Source: Schistocerca nitens (lineage: Eukaryota; Arthropoda; Insecta; Orthoptera; Acrididae). From it: DNA of 64,000 nt. Positions 33,698 through 44,206 of this stretch are shown here, piece after piece. Numbering within the stretch: position 1 is the first letter of the stretch; each line of letters starts with the position of its first letter. A program made the position numbers and the translations under genes. The notes under the pieces were generated by a model. The model saw only the letters and a program-made list of their open reading frames with translations, was not told where the DNA came from and did no database searches. The stretch covers positions 346,590,650-346,654,649 of the forward strand of contig NC_064619.1 in assembly GCF_023898315.1 (NCBI RefSeq), in the 5' to 3' direction.

Positions 33698-34259
33698 CAC
33701 TGAGTGGATTCGATGTGGTATGACATACCTAAAGAGACTTGAAAACTCTCTTCCACGCCTAAGTGAACCTTTGTCAAGGCCAAGGACGGAGTTACAAGGT
33801 ATTAGCCTGACGTCGTCTAGATGTAACTAAAGTTTTTGTTCGTAGAACTTAACTACATGGTAGCGAAAATGTACACATACAACGTAGGATGGTGCTGGGT
33901 AGTGATGGCCGTACGTAAATAAGAAATAAATCGTTCTTGTAATTTCTTGGATTTTGATTCCCGTATTTAAAATGAGCTAAAGTAAAGGGATCAATGTATA
34001 TTTTCGTGAATAGCCGTACCCTCTGTAACAGTTGTGCTACTAAATGTAACTGGGTTTTCTCTTTTGAAGCTAGTCAATCGTCAGGATGAGCATTCTAAAG
34101 CATTATGTCAGGGTGAAAATACTAAATTAATTCATTTTTCTCTCTTAACAACATGTGGGCAGGATGGGTTCTTCCTTGGCTCGGGTATGAGGTCGAATGA
34201 AACATCATTTTTACATAAGATAGCTTTTATTGAAGATTTGTACAACTATTTCTTACTCG
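33698..34259. other. Unassigned sequence
   Basis: Unique sequence following the array. The open frame from the last unit continues to 33830 but has no known motif. Confidence 0.4.
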
Positions 34260-34640
34260 ATGTTCTGGCTCGGAGAGCGGCAGCTGTGTCGTTTGCGAAG
34301 TCTTCTGCTGCGGCAGCGGCGTCTGATTACGCGTGGCAGTGTGTATCTCGTGTCGCCGTCTCGCCCAGCTGACTGGAGACGCGCAGCGCGAGGTGGCCCG
34401 TTTAATTATTGCGAGCGAAGTTGTGCATCGGATGATGATACCTTGGATGTGGCGTCCCAGTGTTTCTCTTCTCTAAGCGGCCGCGTGTGTTGTGCGTCGG
34501 CCAGCGGAGCGGCGCGGCGGGGGAAGGCCAGTGTCCTGGACTCGAACAACGGACTCCCGCTTGCCAGTCTTCGGCTGTCAGATCTTCATCCCAGCTCACA
34601 GGTGACTGCTGATGTGAGGCCGTCTCCTTCCCGTCCTCAC
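34260..34640. promoter_or_regulatory. CpG-rich segment with downstream TATA-like motif (speculative)
   Basis: A GC- and CpG-rich block (gcggcagcggcg, gcggccgcgtg, gcgcggcgggg) in otherwise AT-rich DNA. A gggtatataaaa motif follows at about 34650. This could be a host promoter or first exon, or the U3/R region of an LTR. A forward frame covers 34230-34799, but it lacks known domains and has the composition expected of GC-rich chance ORFs. Confidence 0.25.
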
Positions 34641-34829
34641 GAGTCACCCGGGTATATAAAAATCAGACTTCAAATACCTTTTAACTTCTGTCTTCTGGCG
34701 CCGAGGCTGCTGCTTGCTATTCCATTACAGCGACGGACTTGGTGCGTCTGTGCATTATGTAGACTCTTCTTGCATGACGGTCTTCAGCACCGAAACTGAC
34801 TGAAAACTACTGCTACTTCTTCGTCTTCT

Positions 34830-34866
34830 TCGTCTCTCGTCTCCGTCTCCGTCTCCGTCTCCTTCT
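34830..34866. repeat. (CTCCGT)n simple repeat
   Basis: Repeats of gtctcc and ctccgt run from about 34830 to 34866. Confidence 0.8.
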
Positions 34867-34927
34867 GTCTGGCCCACTGCGTCTCGCGTATTTATTCACT
34901 TCAGTTTACTGGAGGTGAACGACTTCA

Positions 34928-35170
34928 CGGTCATTGGCTCTTCTGTCACGTTGAGAAGCTCCTCGAAGAATCTTCTTAACGTCGGTCATTGGCTCTTGGA
35001 ATGTAGGCGAGGGCCTTTGATCACACGTGACGACTGAGAAACACTTGAGCCGGTCATTGCCTCTTCTGTCACATTGAAAAGCTTCTCGAAGAATCTTCTT
35101 AACGTCAATCATTGGCTCTTGGAATGTAGGCGAGGGCCTTTGCTCACATGCGACAACTGAGAAACACGTG
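34928..35170. repeat. Direct duplication, period ~123 bp
   Basis: The segment starting cggtcattggctcttctgtc (34928) is repeated from 35051 with about 90% identity. Both copies contain gaagaatcttcttaacgtc and gtaggcgagggcc. A third copy begins at gagccggtcggg (about 35170) but diverges at once; a short related word (cggtcattgtctcttctgt) recurs near 35238. Confidence 0.85.
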
Positions 35171-35460
35171 AGCCGGTCGGGCGATGCCCTGACGACTGAA
35201 TCGACAGCGCCCGCTTATGTGGAACTTGCTGACTTCACGGTCATTGTCTCTTCTGTTCTGCTGTTTTGCCCGTTGTTTGCCAGTATGTAACTCTCTAAAC
35301 TAAATCAAGTTTTTCATTTATATTTTAATTTCTAGTTCACTTTGATTTCACTAATTTATTTACTTAAGTACCATTCAACACCTCTACAGATCCACCGTGT
35401 GCCCGCAATCCAGGTGTGTAACATCGCTTCGTTGAGCCACGTGAACTCACCGAGTCAGGT
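35171..35460. other. Unassigned sequence
   Basis: Nothing recognised apart from the partial repeat word at 35238. Confidence 0.35.
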
Positions 35461-35700
35461 TAGTGTCAGGCGGTGATGGAGGGTGTAATGGACAGAGGCA
35501 GGCGGGCACACAGGAAGCGCAGATAAAGCACGCGCGTCATTTCCTGCGCCGGCGGCCAAGGAGGCGAGGCGTCAGCAGCGGGACGGCCCGCCTGGAGCGG
35601 CCGCGCCAGCGCCGATACCCATAATTCCCCGCGGCAGCACACTGCATCACCGGCCTGCGACACGCCATTTCCTCGGCCGGTGTGTAACTTCGGTCTGACA
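35461..35700. promoter_or_regulatory. CpG-rich segment (speculative)
   Basis: A second CpG-dense block (gcgccggcggccaagg, gagcggccgcgccagcgccg) 0.8 kb from the first. No ORF, splice pattern or repeat family identified. It could be host regulatory DNA or part of the same unknown repeat as 34260-34640. Confidence 0.25.
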
Positions 35701-37540
35701 GCAGCAACAGTCTCTGTCTATAGGCTACACACACACACACACCGCTGAGATCAGTGCGCTTCCTCAGTTGCCCTCCGGCTATTGATTATGACGTTCAAAT
35801 GCGTCGTCTTCCGGTGCAGCTGGTGAATCGAGCGTGATAATGTGGAACGTATACATCGCACCATAGTTTTACACACACTATTACCAAAACAGTAGAAACG
35901 TTTAAGTACACTAGTCAGTACTCTGCTCGAGCATCTTCATGCGTTTCGTCGCGGTGTGGATGCCTACAGCTAACGAAATGTTTCCAGAGGAAATAATTAC
36001 TTTTATGTCACATCACTGTTAACTCTGTACATCACGATATGGAAAGGCTTTCGTGGTTCTTCTGGGATTGAGTAATACATAGGTAATAGTCAAGTTCAGT
36101 TATTGAGAGACTCAGAGAAAGCGGTGTGCCTCAACTATTTGTTAAACAACATCTAAACACACGTAGAAATGTGAATGGGACATTCTAATATTCGATCCTT
36201 CTAAACATCTAAAGATGAACCACACACTACTCAGACACACGATATGTAATATTGTCAAATAATCCTTCAGAATGAGTAGCTCCTTGAGAGTTAAGGTAGA
36301 AGAAATGGATCACCAGTAAACTGAAGCCTATATCGAAACAGAAATTTTTAGTTTGTCAGAAGTCTAAGATCATTCCATTTTCCGCAGTACATTATTTGAA
36401 TTTTACGATTATTTCAAACATTCCGAGATTCTGATCACTGAGAATTCGTTCGCATTTAAAATTATCATACCAAGGTGGACTACTGCGACGTCTCGTGTGT
36501 ATAGCCATCACTCTGAGCTCTTTTGAACTCGAACGAACCAATACAATCGCAGTCTGCATCACACATCCCTCACCATCTGCACTTCATGTATTTGAAGTTT
36601 TTGTAACGAATAAGTAGTAGAGCGTGTGTTATACAGCAGATGAATTTCTCGGGCTGTGAAAACAACAAATTTATGTCCCATTGTGTTAAACTATGTGTTG
36701 TTTGTTATTACTCGATAAAAAAGTCGTGCTCTTGACCACACCTGTATTGTTTGGAGACGTTTGTGCTCTTGTGTGGTTTGACAATCGACGTGGTGCACTC
36801 AAATTTGAGAGGGCTGCTGTTATAATCCCTCTGCGACCATCTAGATTTGAGTTTTCCACTGTTTTACATCACGTAAAAGAAACGCTGGGATCCTTTCTCT
36901 GAAAACCACACGACCGAATCGCTCTTACTCCCCAGGTCCGATCATGTGCTCGTCGAATGGATATTAATCTCCCTAATTTTCCTTCTCCCCTTGTACAGGT
37001 TGTCAGTACGTACGTACAGATCTTTAGAAGCACTCTAAGGTTTCAGATGTTACTGTTGTGATTTCGTTAGGCAGTCACGAATAATTCATTGATACTGACC
37101 ATAGACATGAACAGATGAAACTACTATTAGTATGGTACTACAGAAAGCCTTATTATAGTTTCATACAATTTTGCACAGTCATTAAGGTAAATCTTCTGCT
37201 GATTTCACAGCGCTGTCTCGAAAACAGTGCCCACCACAGTTAAATGGTGAGAATATCCAGTTGTAAGACGTAAGTACTCCATAGACAGATGGTACCCACC
37301 ACCTTCCTTTCCATCATCGTGTAAATGGTGATGTTGTGACAGGAATGATAAACTGTCATATAAATAACTAGAAAAATGACAAATATTCAGTCTACATAGC
37401 AAGAAGAACCTGCGCACTGAACAAACCGTGTTCTGTTGAAGCCACAGCACCAGTCACGACTAAGCTGATGCAGCTGCATTTTTTACATTTTCATGAGTAG
37501 CCCCATAAGAATATAAACTCTATATGTATGTATTTTTCCA
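35701..37540. other. Unassigned sequence
   Basis: A short CA run lies at about 35728-35743. Otherwise no recognised features; frames are under 82 codons. Confidence 0.4.
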
Positions 37541-37730
37541 GGTGTACCTTTCAAATTGTTTATTTCACTTTTTGTACTAGATGTAGTTTAACATGCCTAC
37601 TAAAACATATGAATGTAAAATAAGTAGCATGCCTGGTTAGATGTAAGAGAGGGCCTGATGGCCCTAATCTTGCCAGGTTAAATAAATCAATAAATAAATA
37701 AAATAAATAAATAAAATTAATTAATAAATT
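37541..37730 (+). mobile_element. 5'-truncated LINE 3' end with hairpin and (AAAT)n tail
   Basis: The sequence tgtaagagagggcctgatgg and ccctaatcttgccagg precedes a long aaataaataaat tail. The small hairpin gggcc-tgat-ggccc sits just before the tail. Such a 3' hairpin plus microsatellite tail is typical of CR1/Jockey-like LINEs, and I recognise the words from insect LINE 3' ends. Confidence 0.6.
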
Positions 37731-37845
37731 TTGATCAGTTTTTGAATCTATTTTGGCTTCTAAATTTTTTGCTTTAAAATTGAAATATCATAAGATATGT
37801 ATGTCTGTGACCTTGCTCAATTGCTCTGTCTCTGTATGTTAAATA

Positions 37846-37975
37846 CAGGGTGTTACAAAACGGTACGGCCAAACTTTCAAGAAACATTCCTCACACACAA
37901 AGAAAGAAAATATGTTATGTGGACATGAGTCCGGAAACGCTTACTTTCCATTTTAGAGCTCATTTTATTACTTCT
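37846..37975 (+). repeat. TIR (transposase 3' side) of the DD41D-type element
   Basis: About 120 bp inverted match to 39490-39616 at roughly 90% identity; it ends near gagctcatttta. Confidence 0.9.
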
Positions 37976-37977
37976 CT

Positions 37978-39308
37978 TCAAATCACATTAATCATGGAAT
38001 GGAAACACACAGCAACAGAACGTACCAGCGTGACTTCAAAAACTTTGTTACAGGAAAGGTTCAAAATGTCCTCCGTTAGTGAGGGTCGTGCATCCGCCCT
38101 TTGTCGCATGGAATCCTTGATGCGTTGATGCAGTCCTGGAGAATGGCGTATTGTATCACAGCCGTCCACAATACGAGCACGATGAGTCTCTACATTTTGT
38201 ACCGGGGTTGCGTAGACAAGAGCTTTCAAATGTCCCCGTAAATGAAAGTCAATAGGGTTGAGGTCCGGAGAGCGTGGAGGCCACGGAATTGGTCCGCCTC
38301 TGCCAATCCATCGGTCACCGAATCTGTTGTTGAGAAGCATACGAACACTTCGACTGAAATGTGCAGGAGCTCCATCGTGCATGAACCACATGTTGTGTCG
38401 TACTTGTAAAGGTACATGTTCTAGCAGCAGAGGTAGAGTATCCCGTATGAAATCATGATAACGTGCTCTATTGAGCGTAGGTGGTCTAGGCGCGCAGTCC
38501 GGAACCGCGCGACTGGTACGGTCGCAGGTTCGAATCCTGCCTCGGGCATGGATGTGTGTGATGTCCTTAGGTTAGTTAGGTTTAAGTAGTTCTAAGTTCT
38601 AGGGGACTGATGACCACAGCTGTTAAGTCCCATAGTGCTCAGAGCCATTTGAACCATTTTTTTGAGCGAAGGTGGAAGAACATGGGGCTCAATCGAGACA
38701 TCACCAACAATGCCTGCCCAAACGTTCACAGAAAATCTGTGTTGATGACGTGATTGCACAACTACGTGCGGATTCTTGTCAGCCCACACATGTTGATTGT
38801 GAAAATTTACAATTTGATCACGTTGGAATGAAGCCTCATCCGTAAAGATAACATTTGCACTGAAATGAGGATTGACACATTGTTGGATGAACCATTCGCA
38901 GAAGTGTACCCGTGGAGGCCAATCAGCTGCTGATAGTGCCTGCACACGCTGTACACGGTACGGTAACAACTAGTTCTCCCATAGCACTCTCCATACAGTG
39001 ACGTGGTCAACGTTACCTTGTACAGCAGCAACTTCTCTGACGCTGACATTAGGTTTACCGTCAACTGCACGAAGAATTGCCTCGTCCATTATAGGTGTCC
39101 TCGTCGTTCTAGGTCTTCCCCAGTCGCGAGTCATAGGCTGGAATGTTCCGTGCTCCCTAAGACACCGATCAATTACTTCGAACGTCTTCCTGTCGGGACA
39201 CCTTCGTTCTGGAAATCTGTCTCGATACAAGCGTACCGCGCCACGACTATTGCCGCGTGCTAATCCATACATCAAATGGCCATCTGCCAACTCCGCATTT
39301 GTAAACAT
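37978..39308 (-). pseudogene. DD41D mariner-type transposase with one stop and a SINE
   Basis: On the reverse strand, MFTNAELADGHLMYGLARGN opens the N-terminal HTH domain (39308 downward), followed by a DRKTFEVID / GRPRTTRT region. A single TAG at 38970-38972 interrupts WEN / LLPYRVQ, and the frame then resumes directly. FTDEASF carries the first Asp. VNVWAGI follows. The SINE at 38485-38661 sits after PPSLK. Beyond it, MHDGAPAHF gives the second Asp and SPDLNPIDFHLRG the third; the spacing between them is 41 residues by count, hence DD41D, as in the rosa-type lineage of insect elements. A usual Trp before Gly has become Arg (FHLRG). Apart from the stop and the SINE the gene is well conserved. 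Confidence 0.9.
38485..38661 (+). mobile_element. tRNA-derived SINE (family A), 5'-shortened
   Basis: Starts within the head (tctaggcgcgcagtccgg) and has caggttcgaatcctgcc, gtccttaggttagttaggtt and the tail gaaccattttt. The 14 bp duplication is ttgagcgtaggtgg (38471-38484), with ttgagcgaaggtgg at 38662-38675, one mismatch. It disrupts the transposase of the surrounding element. Confidence 0.93.
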
Positions 39309-39484
39309 TGCACTGACTGCAAAACCACGTTCGTGATGAACACTAACCTGTTGATGCTACGTACTGATGAGCTTGATGCTAGTACTGTAGAGCAAAGAGT
39401 CGCATGTCAACACAAGCACCGAAGTCAACATTACCTTCCTTCAATTGGGCCAACTGGCGGTGAATAGAGGAAGTCCAGTACATA

Positions 39485-39616
39485 CTGACGAAACTAAAAT
39501 GAGCTCTAACATGGAAATTAAGCGTTTCCGGACACATGTTCACATAACATCTTTTCTTTATTTGTGTGTGAGGAATGTTTCGTGAAAGTTTGGCCGTACC
39601 ATTTTGTAATGCCCTG
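39485..39616 (-). repeat. TIR (transposase 5' side) of the DD41D-type element
   Basis: Mirror of 37846-37975; ends ggccgtaccattttgtaatg and ccctg before the TA. Confidence 0.9.
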
Positions 39617-39618
39617 TA

Positions 39619-40339
39619 TATCTGAGTAGCAATTAAGTCATCTGCTATAGCGCTTAGCCTTGGACTCCAGCTACGAGAATCGTTTTTGGGTCAGAAGTGC
39701 ATTCGGAAAAGACAATGCTTCTATGGCCGTAATTATCGCGGAAGTTTAGAAGGTGTTGTAATTTGAGAACGTAAAAGTTCGATTAAAGAATACCAAAAAA
39801 GAATCTGTGCAGACTACACAGACAACATGAGCGAAGCAAGGGGCGCTAAGCTACTAGTAAACACAGTATCTGTCTAAGTTTTCTAGTCACAAGTGCTCAT
39901 TAGGGGCACCCAATGTGAGGCAGCAAAGGTTAACTGGTGCGTGCAATTCATTGAAGCCAGTGATAGGAATTGCCTGGAAAGGCACGAAACAGCCCACTCT
40001 GAAAATGTGTTTATTGGGTTGCCTATCTGTGTGAACTAATTCGATGCGAGAACACTAAGTTGATGATTTGTCTACATTTCAGACACGGCAGACCGATAGT
40101 GCAACTGCGCCATGGGACGCGTTGCGAACCTAAGCTTGGGGAGATGTTTTACCCACTGATATACACCTTTTTCATGTATTTTTCACACAGTGAATTTCTG
40201 AAACCGAGGAGGCACTTATGAACCACCCTGTATATTGTGTTACACGACAGCCATTTGTTGTCATTTGGAGAGAGATGTTTGATCGCGGGTTGCGGTTAGA
40301 GGACGTCCAATAAATGTTTTATGTGATCCAAGTGGAGCA
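39619..40339. other. Unassigned sequence
   Basis: No gene recognised. The words aaccaccctgtatat near 40223 resemble a Tc1/mariner terminus, but no partner end was found. Confidence 0.35.
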
Positions 40340-40688
40340 ATCAAGGTGGACAGATCATTTGCAAGAATTGTTCAGAATGTTCTTCAAACCAATGACGAAC
40401 AACTGTGGACTGGTGACATGGCGCATTGTCCCCCATAAGAATTCAATCGTTGTTTGGTAGCACGAAATACATGAATGGCTGCAAATGGTCTCCAAGTAGT
40501 CGAACGTAAGCTGTGTAAGCACAGACCACATCATTATGAAGCTACCAACAGCTCGCACAGTGCTTGTTCACAACGTGGGGCCGTGGCATGACGGGGCTGC
40601 GTCACTCTAATCTCACCATCAGCTCGTTCCAACTGAAATCGGGCACATATGACCAGGCCACGATTTTCCAGTCGTCTAGAGTCCAATG
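40340..40688 (-). pseudogene. Tc1-like element remnant, C-terminal part (split by LINE C)
   Basis: The reverse strand near 40440-40350 carries DNAPCH-like coding words followed by an HWFEEHSEQF-like frame, the region around the second catalytic Asp in a Tc1 subfamily. The plus-strand words aatggctgcaaatggtctcc and cagtcgtctagagtcc parallel 43380-43440 and 45630-45645. Continuation of the same element is found at 42230-42618, beyond the inserted LINE. Confidence 0.65.
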
Positions 40689-40713
40689 GAAAAGAAAATC
40701 GAGGACGTGCTGG

Positions 40714-40917
40714 CTAAAAATGGTTCAAATGGCTCTGAGCACTATGCGACTTAACTTCTGAGGTCATCAGTCGCCTAGAACTTAGAACTAATTAAACCTA
40801 ACTAACCTAAGGACATCACACACATCCATGCCCGAGGCAGGATTCGAACCTGCGACCGTAGCGGTCACGCGGTTCCAGACTGAAGCGCCTTTAACCGCAC
40901 GGCCACACCGGCCGGCT
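40714..40917 (-). mobile_element. tRNA-derived SINE (family A), full length
   Basis: Reverse strand: head gccggccggtgtggccgtg and caggttcgaatcctgcc, family A body and tail. The 13 bp duplication gaggacgtgctgg is at 40701-40713 and 40918-40930, inside LINE C. Confidence 0.95.
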
Positions 40918-41323
40918 GAGGACGTGCTGGATGGCAATCATTTTGGCACTGGGAAAAATAAAGGCACCAGTGGCAGTTCCGACGATGCGGTTGATACTGA
41001 AAGCTAGACTAAAGAACAATCATGACTCGTTCATAGGGTATGTCGACTTGGAAAAAAGCTTTCGACAATGTCAAATGGTGCAAGATGTCCGAAATTCCGA
41101 AAAACTGGATAAGCTATAAGGAAACACGTGTAGTATACAACATGTACAAGAGTCAAGAGGGAACAATAAGAGCGGAACAGTAAGACTGGAGGGTTTAAGA
41201 CAGGGATGTAGTGTTTCGTCTCTATTGTTCAGTTCATATATCGAAAAAACAATGACGGAAATAAAAGAATAGTTCAAAAGGTGAACTAAAATTTAAAGTG
41301 AAAGAATATCGTTTATAAGATTC

Positions 41324-41494
41324 AGAAATGGCTCTAAGCACTATGGGACTTAACATCTGAGGTCATCAGTCCCCTAACTAACCTAAGGACATCACACACA
41401 TCCATGCCCGAGGCAGGATTCGAACCTATGACCGTGGCAGCAGCGCGGATCCGGACTGCAACGTCTAGAACCGCTCGGTCACATGGGCCGGTTG
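41324..41494 (-). mobile_element. tRNA-derived SINE (family A), internally shortened
   Basis: Reverse-strand family A copy lacking part of the body (cccctaactaaccta joins tail and middle). The duplication ataagattc lies at 41315-41323 and 41495-41503, inside LINE C. Confidence 0.93.
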
Positions 41495-42229
41495 ATAAGA
41501 TTCGCCGTTGAAATTGCTATCGTTAGTGAAAGTGAAGAAGAATTACAGGAGCTGCTGAATGGAATGAACAGTCTAATGACGGCAGAATACGGACTGAGAG
41601 AAAGACGGAAGTAGTGAGACGTAGCAGAAAACAGAACGGCATCAGTATTTATGATACGAAATAGATGAAGTTAAGGATTCCAGCTACCACGTCAGCAAAA
41701 TAACTCATGACGGACGGAGCAAGGAGTTCATAAAAAGCAGACTAGCACTGGCCAAAAGAGCATTCCTGGCCAGGAGAAGTCTGCTAATATCAAACATAGG
41801 CCTTAATTTGAGGGAGACATTTCTGAGAATGCACCTTTGGAGCACAGCATTATATGGTAGTGAAACATGGACGGTGGGAAAACAGAAACAGAAGAGAATC
41901 GAAGCACTTGAGACATAATGCTACAGAAGAATGCTGAAAATTAGGTGAACTGATAAAGTAAGAAATGAAGAGGTTCTCAGCAGAATAGGCAAGGAAAGGA
42001 GAGTACCGAAAACACTGACAAGAAGAAGGGACACGATGGCAGGACATCTGTTAAGGCATCACTAAATTCCTTTCAAGGTTCTGGAGGGAACTATAGAGGG
42101 TAAAAGCTCAAGAGGAAGACAGAAATGGGAACATATCCAGCAATAATTGAGGACGTTGGTTGCAAGGGCTACTCTGAGATGAAGAGGTTGGCACGGGAAA
42201 AGAATTCGTGTCGGGCCGCATCAGCCAGA

Positions 42230-42618
42230 GTTCAGAACAGCCACTGCAGGCGATGTCGTGCTGTTAGCAAAGACACCCTCGTGCCTGTCGCCTGCTACCA
42301 TAGCACGTTAACGCCAAATTTCGCTCCATTGTCCTAAGCGATACGTCATCGAACTTCCACGTTGATCTCTGCTGTTGTTTCAGTGTTGGATATCTGTTAT
42401 CACTGACAATTCTAAGCAACTGCCGCTGCTCTCGGTCGTTAAGTTCGTCGGTCACTGGGTTGACCGTGTTGAGAGGTAAGGCAGGCTATTTGGTATTCTT
42501 CGCGTAAACAGTCCTGACATTGAGGATATTGGAATACTGTATTTCCTAACGATTTCCGAAATGTGTATGTCACACGCGTCTAGCTTCAGCCACCACTCCG
42601 CATTCAAAGTCTGTTAAT
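42230..42618 (-). pseudogene. Tc1-like element remnant, N-terminal part
   Basis: The reverse strand gives LNDREQRQLLRIVSDNR and YGSRRQAR, an HTH and linker region of the same Tc1 subfamily as 45670-46027, with which it aligns for about 350 bp. It lies beyond LINE C and joins logically to 40340-40688. It ends at a run of T at 42622. Confidence 0.7.
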
Positions 42619-43033
42619 TCCTTTTTTTTTTTTTTTTTGTGCTTTCAACATTGCAGTCCAGTCAGCAATCGTGATAATCTATTACATAAGACACTATCAA
42701 CCTCGATTGCGGTAATGAAACCAACCTTCACCTAGGTTTCAGCCCAAATAATTGAGCCTTCTTCAGAAGATATATCTGAATCTATAATTTATCTAAGAGG
42801 GCATAAAAGTAAAACAGCCTGTATAGGCGTAGTCACATTTTAAAAATGCGGTACATAAGTACTAAGTCAACACCAAGACATAAGCTCTGGCGTGCGCCTC
42901 GTCTCCATGGACGCCGTGCGGTGGGCCTCGGGAGCTCACGTGAAACAAAGTAGCGACTTATTAAAGCATTGCAGACGTATTGAGGAGAATGTGCTATTCA
43001 AAGCCCCGGTCACCTTCTGTTTTTCTCCAAATC
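42619..43033. other. T-run and unassigned sequence
   Basis: A T18-type run starts at about 42622. The following 390 bp include ttcacctaggtttcagccc and cttcttcagaag, words I associate with a dispersed orthopteran repeat, but I cannot delimit it. Confidence 0.35.
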
Positions 43034-43640
43034 ACTGAGGTGACAAAAGTCATGGGATACTTCCTATTATCGTGTCGAACCTCCTTTTTCCCGGCTGAAT
43101 GTAGCAAATCGACGTGGACCGGACTCAAAAATCCAGTGGACGTCTCCTGCAGAAATAGTGAGACTTGTTGTCTCTACAGCTGTTCGTAATTGCGAAAGTG
43201 TTGCCGGTGCAGGATTTTGTGCACGAACTGACCTCCAGCTTATCACTCATAGATGTTCGAAGGGATTCATGCCGGGCGATGTGGGTGGCTAAATCATTAG
43301 CTCGAATTATCCAGAAGGTTTTTGAAACCAATCTCAGACAACTGTGCCCCGATGACATGTTTAGGAGAATGATGTCCATGAATGGCTGCATATGTTCTCC
43401 ACGCTGGCAATTTCCAGTCAATGATCATTTCAGTTGGACTAGAGATTCGAGTCCGTTCTATGTGAACACAGCCCACACCGTTATGGAGCTATCACTAACC
43501 TTCACAGTGTCTTGTTGACAAATTCGGTCCATGGCTTCGCGGCGTCTGGCCACTCTCGAACCCTATCATCAGCTATTACCAACCGAAATCGGGACTCATT
43601 TGACCAGGATGAATGTTTCTTCTGGTTAGTATCTGCGAAA
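43034..43640 (-). pseudogene. Tc1-like element remnant with one terminus
   Basis: Starts at the element end gaggtgacaaaagtcatggg (43038), which mirrors the end at 47657-47680. The reverse strand shows an RRFSREKGGSTR-like C-terminus, SCTGNTFAI and HIARHESLRTSMSD (from SPDMNPIEHLWD with many changes), and the second Asp region near 43350. Reading frames are broken. The N-terminal half is absent: a 3'-half fragment of the same Tc1 subfamily as at 40 and 46 kb. Confidence 0.7.
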
Positions 43641-43952
43641 TGTGTCAAACTTGTTACGGCGTTAAGTCAGCGCCGGCACGCCAGTCGGGAACGACAGGGA
43701 TGGCTGTGAGAAGAATTCAGCCCATCGCACACTGAAAGACCTCCCTTCCAGGACGACAATGCGACAGCAGCGGCGCCCTTCAAGAAGAGGACATAAGCGC
43801 CGCGCCCGACGCGACTGGTGACGCCCACTTCGATAGCAGCGTCAACAATAGCCATTTCGTTAGGAATCTCTATGTAGCACATGTTTTTGTCTAGTCTGAA
43901 GGAGGCTGATTATTCTGCATGTCACCATTTGCTTGCGAACCATATCAAAGTT
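43641..43952. other. Unassigned sequence
   Basis: Moderately GC-rich; no recognised motif. A reverse frame at 43667-43882 has no family features. Confidence 0.35.
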
Positions 43953-43962
43953 AAGTATTGTA

Positions 43963-44196
43963 GTCCGCCTGCTTAGCTGAGTGGTAATGTGTTCCCCTCC
44001 CATGCTAGCGGGCCCGGGTTCGATTCACGGTCGGGTTGGAGATTTTCTTCGCTCGGGGACTGGGTGTTGTCCTCATTATCATTTCATCCTCATCACCGGC
44101 ACGCAAGTCGCCCAATACGGCATCGAATGAAATAAGACTTGTACTTGGCGGCCGAACTTCCCCGAACGATGCCATATGCTCATTTCATTTTTTTGA
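43963..44196 (+). mobile_element. tRNA-derived SINE (family B)
   Basis: Head cttagctgagtggtaatgtg (A box) and cgggttcgattcacgg (B box), core gagattttcttcgctcgggg and actgggtgttgtcc, tail rich in T. The direct repeat aagtattgta is at 43953-43962 and 44197-44206. Confidence 0.92.
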
Positions 44197-44206
44197 AAGT
44201 ATTGTA

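Larger units (their letters stand above)
37846..39616 (-). mobile_element. DD41D-type Tc1/mariner element with ~120 bp TIRs
   Basis: The left end (cagggtgttacaaaacggta) and the inverted right end (cagggcattacaaaatggta) match over about 120 bp, including ggccaaactttc and gtccggaaacgctta. The TA duplication is at 37844-37845 and 39617-39618. The total is 1,771 bp, of which 177 bp (plus a 14 bp duplication) is an inserted SINE. The transposase is on the reverse strand. Element boundaries are certain; superfamily is by catalytic spacing and HTH. Confidence 0.93.
40689..42229 (+). pseudogene. LINE copy C, 5'-truncated, carrying two SINEs
   Basis: Begins inside the RT fingers (RMEKKIED-like atggaaaagaaaatcgagga) and runs through FIGYVDLEKSFRQ-like palm sequence, CSVSSLLFSSYIE, then IRFAVEIAIV where FADD should be, so the catalytic Asp pair is lost. 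It continues through SSYHVSKITHDGRSKE, TALYGSETWTVG and the C-terminal GCKGYSEMKRLARE, ending near 42229. Family A SINEs occupy 40714-40917 and 41324-41494, both in reverse orientation. Frameshifts are many. The LINE itself splits a Tc1-like element. Confidence 0.85.

Noticed and set aside
33498..33830. 110-codon frame at the end of the 195 bp array as a gene
   Set aside because: It begins inside a satellite unit and carries no known motif; kept only as a question in the findings.
34230..34799. 189-codon open frame as a host gene
   Set aside because: GC-rich composition favours long chance frames; no domain, no supporting splice structure, overlapping frame on the opposite strand.
38998..39336. 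112-codon + strand frame opposite the DD41D transposase
   Set aside because: It is the antisense shadow of the N-terminal HTH domain.
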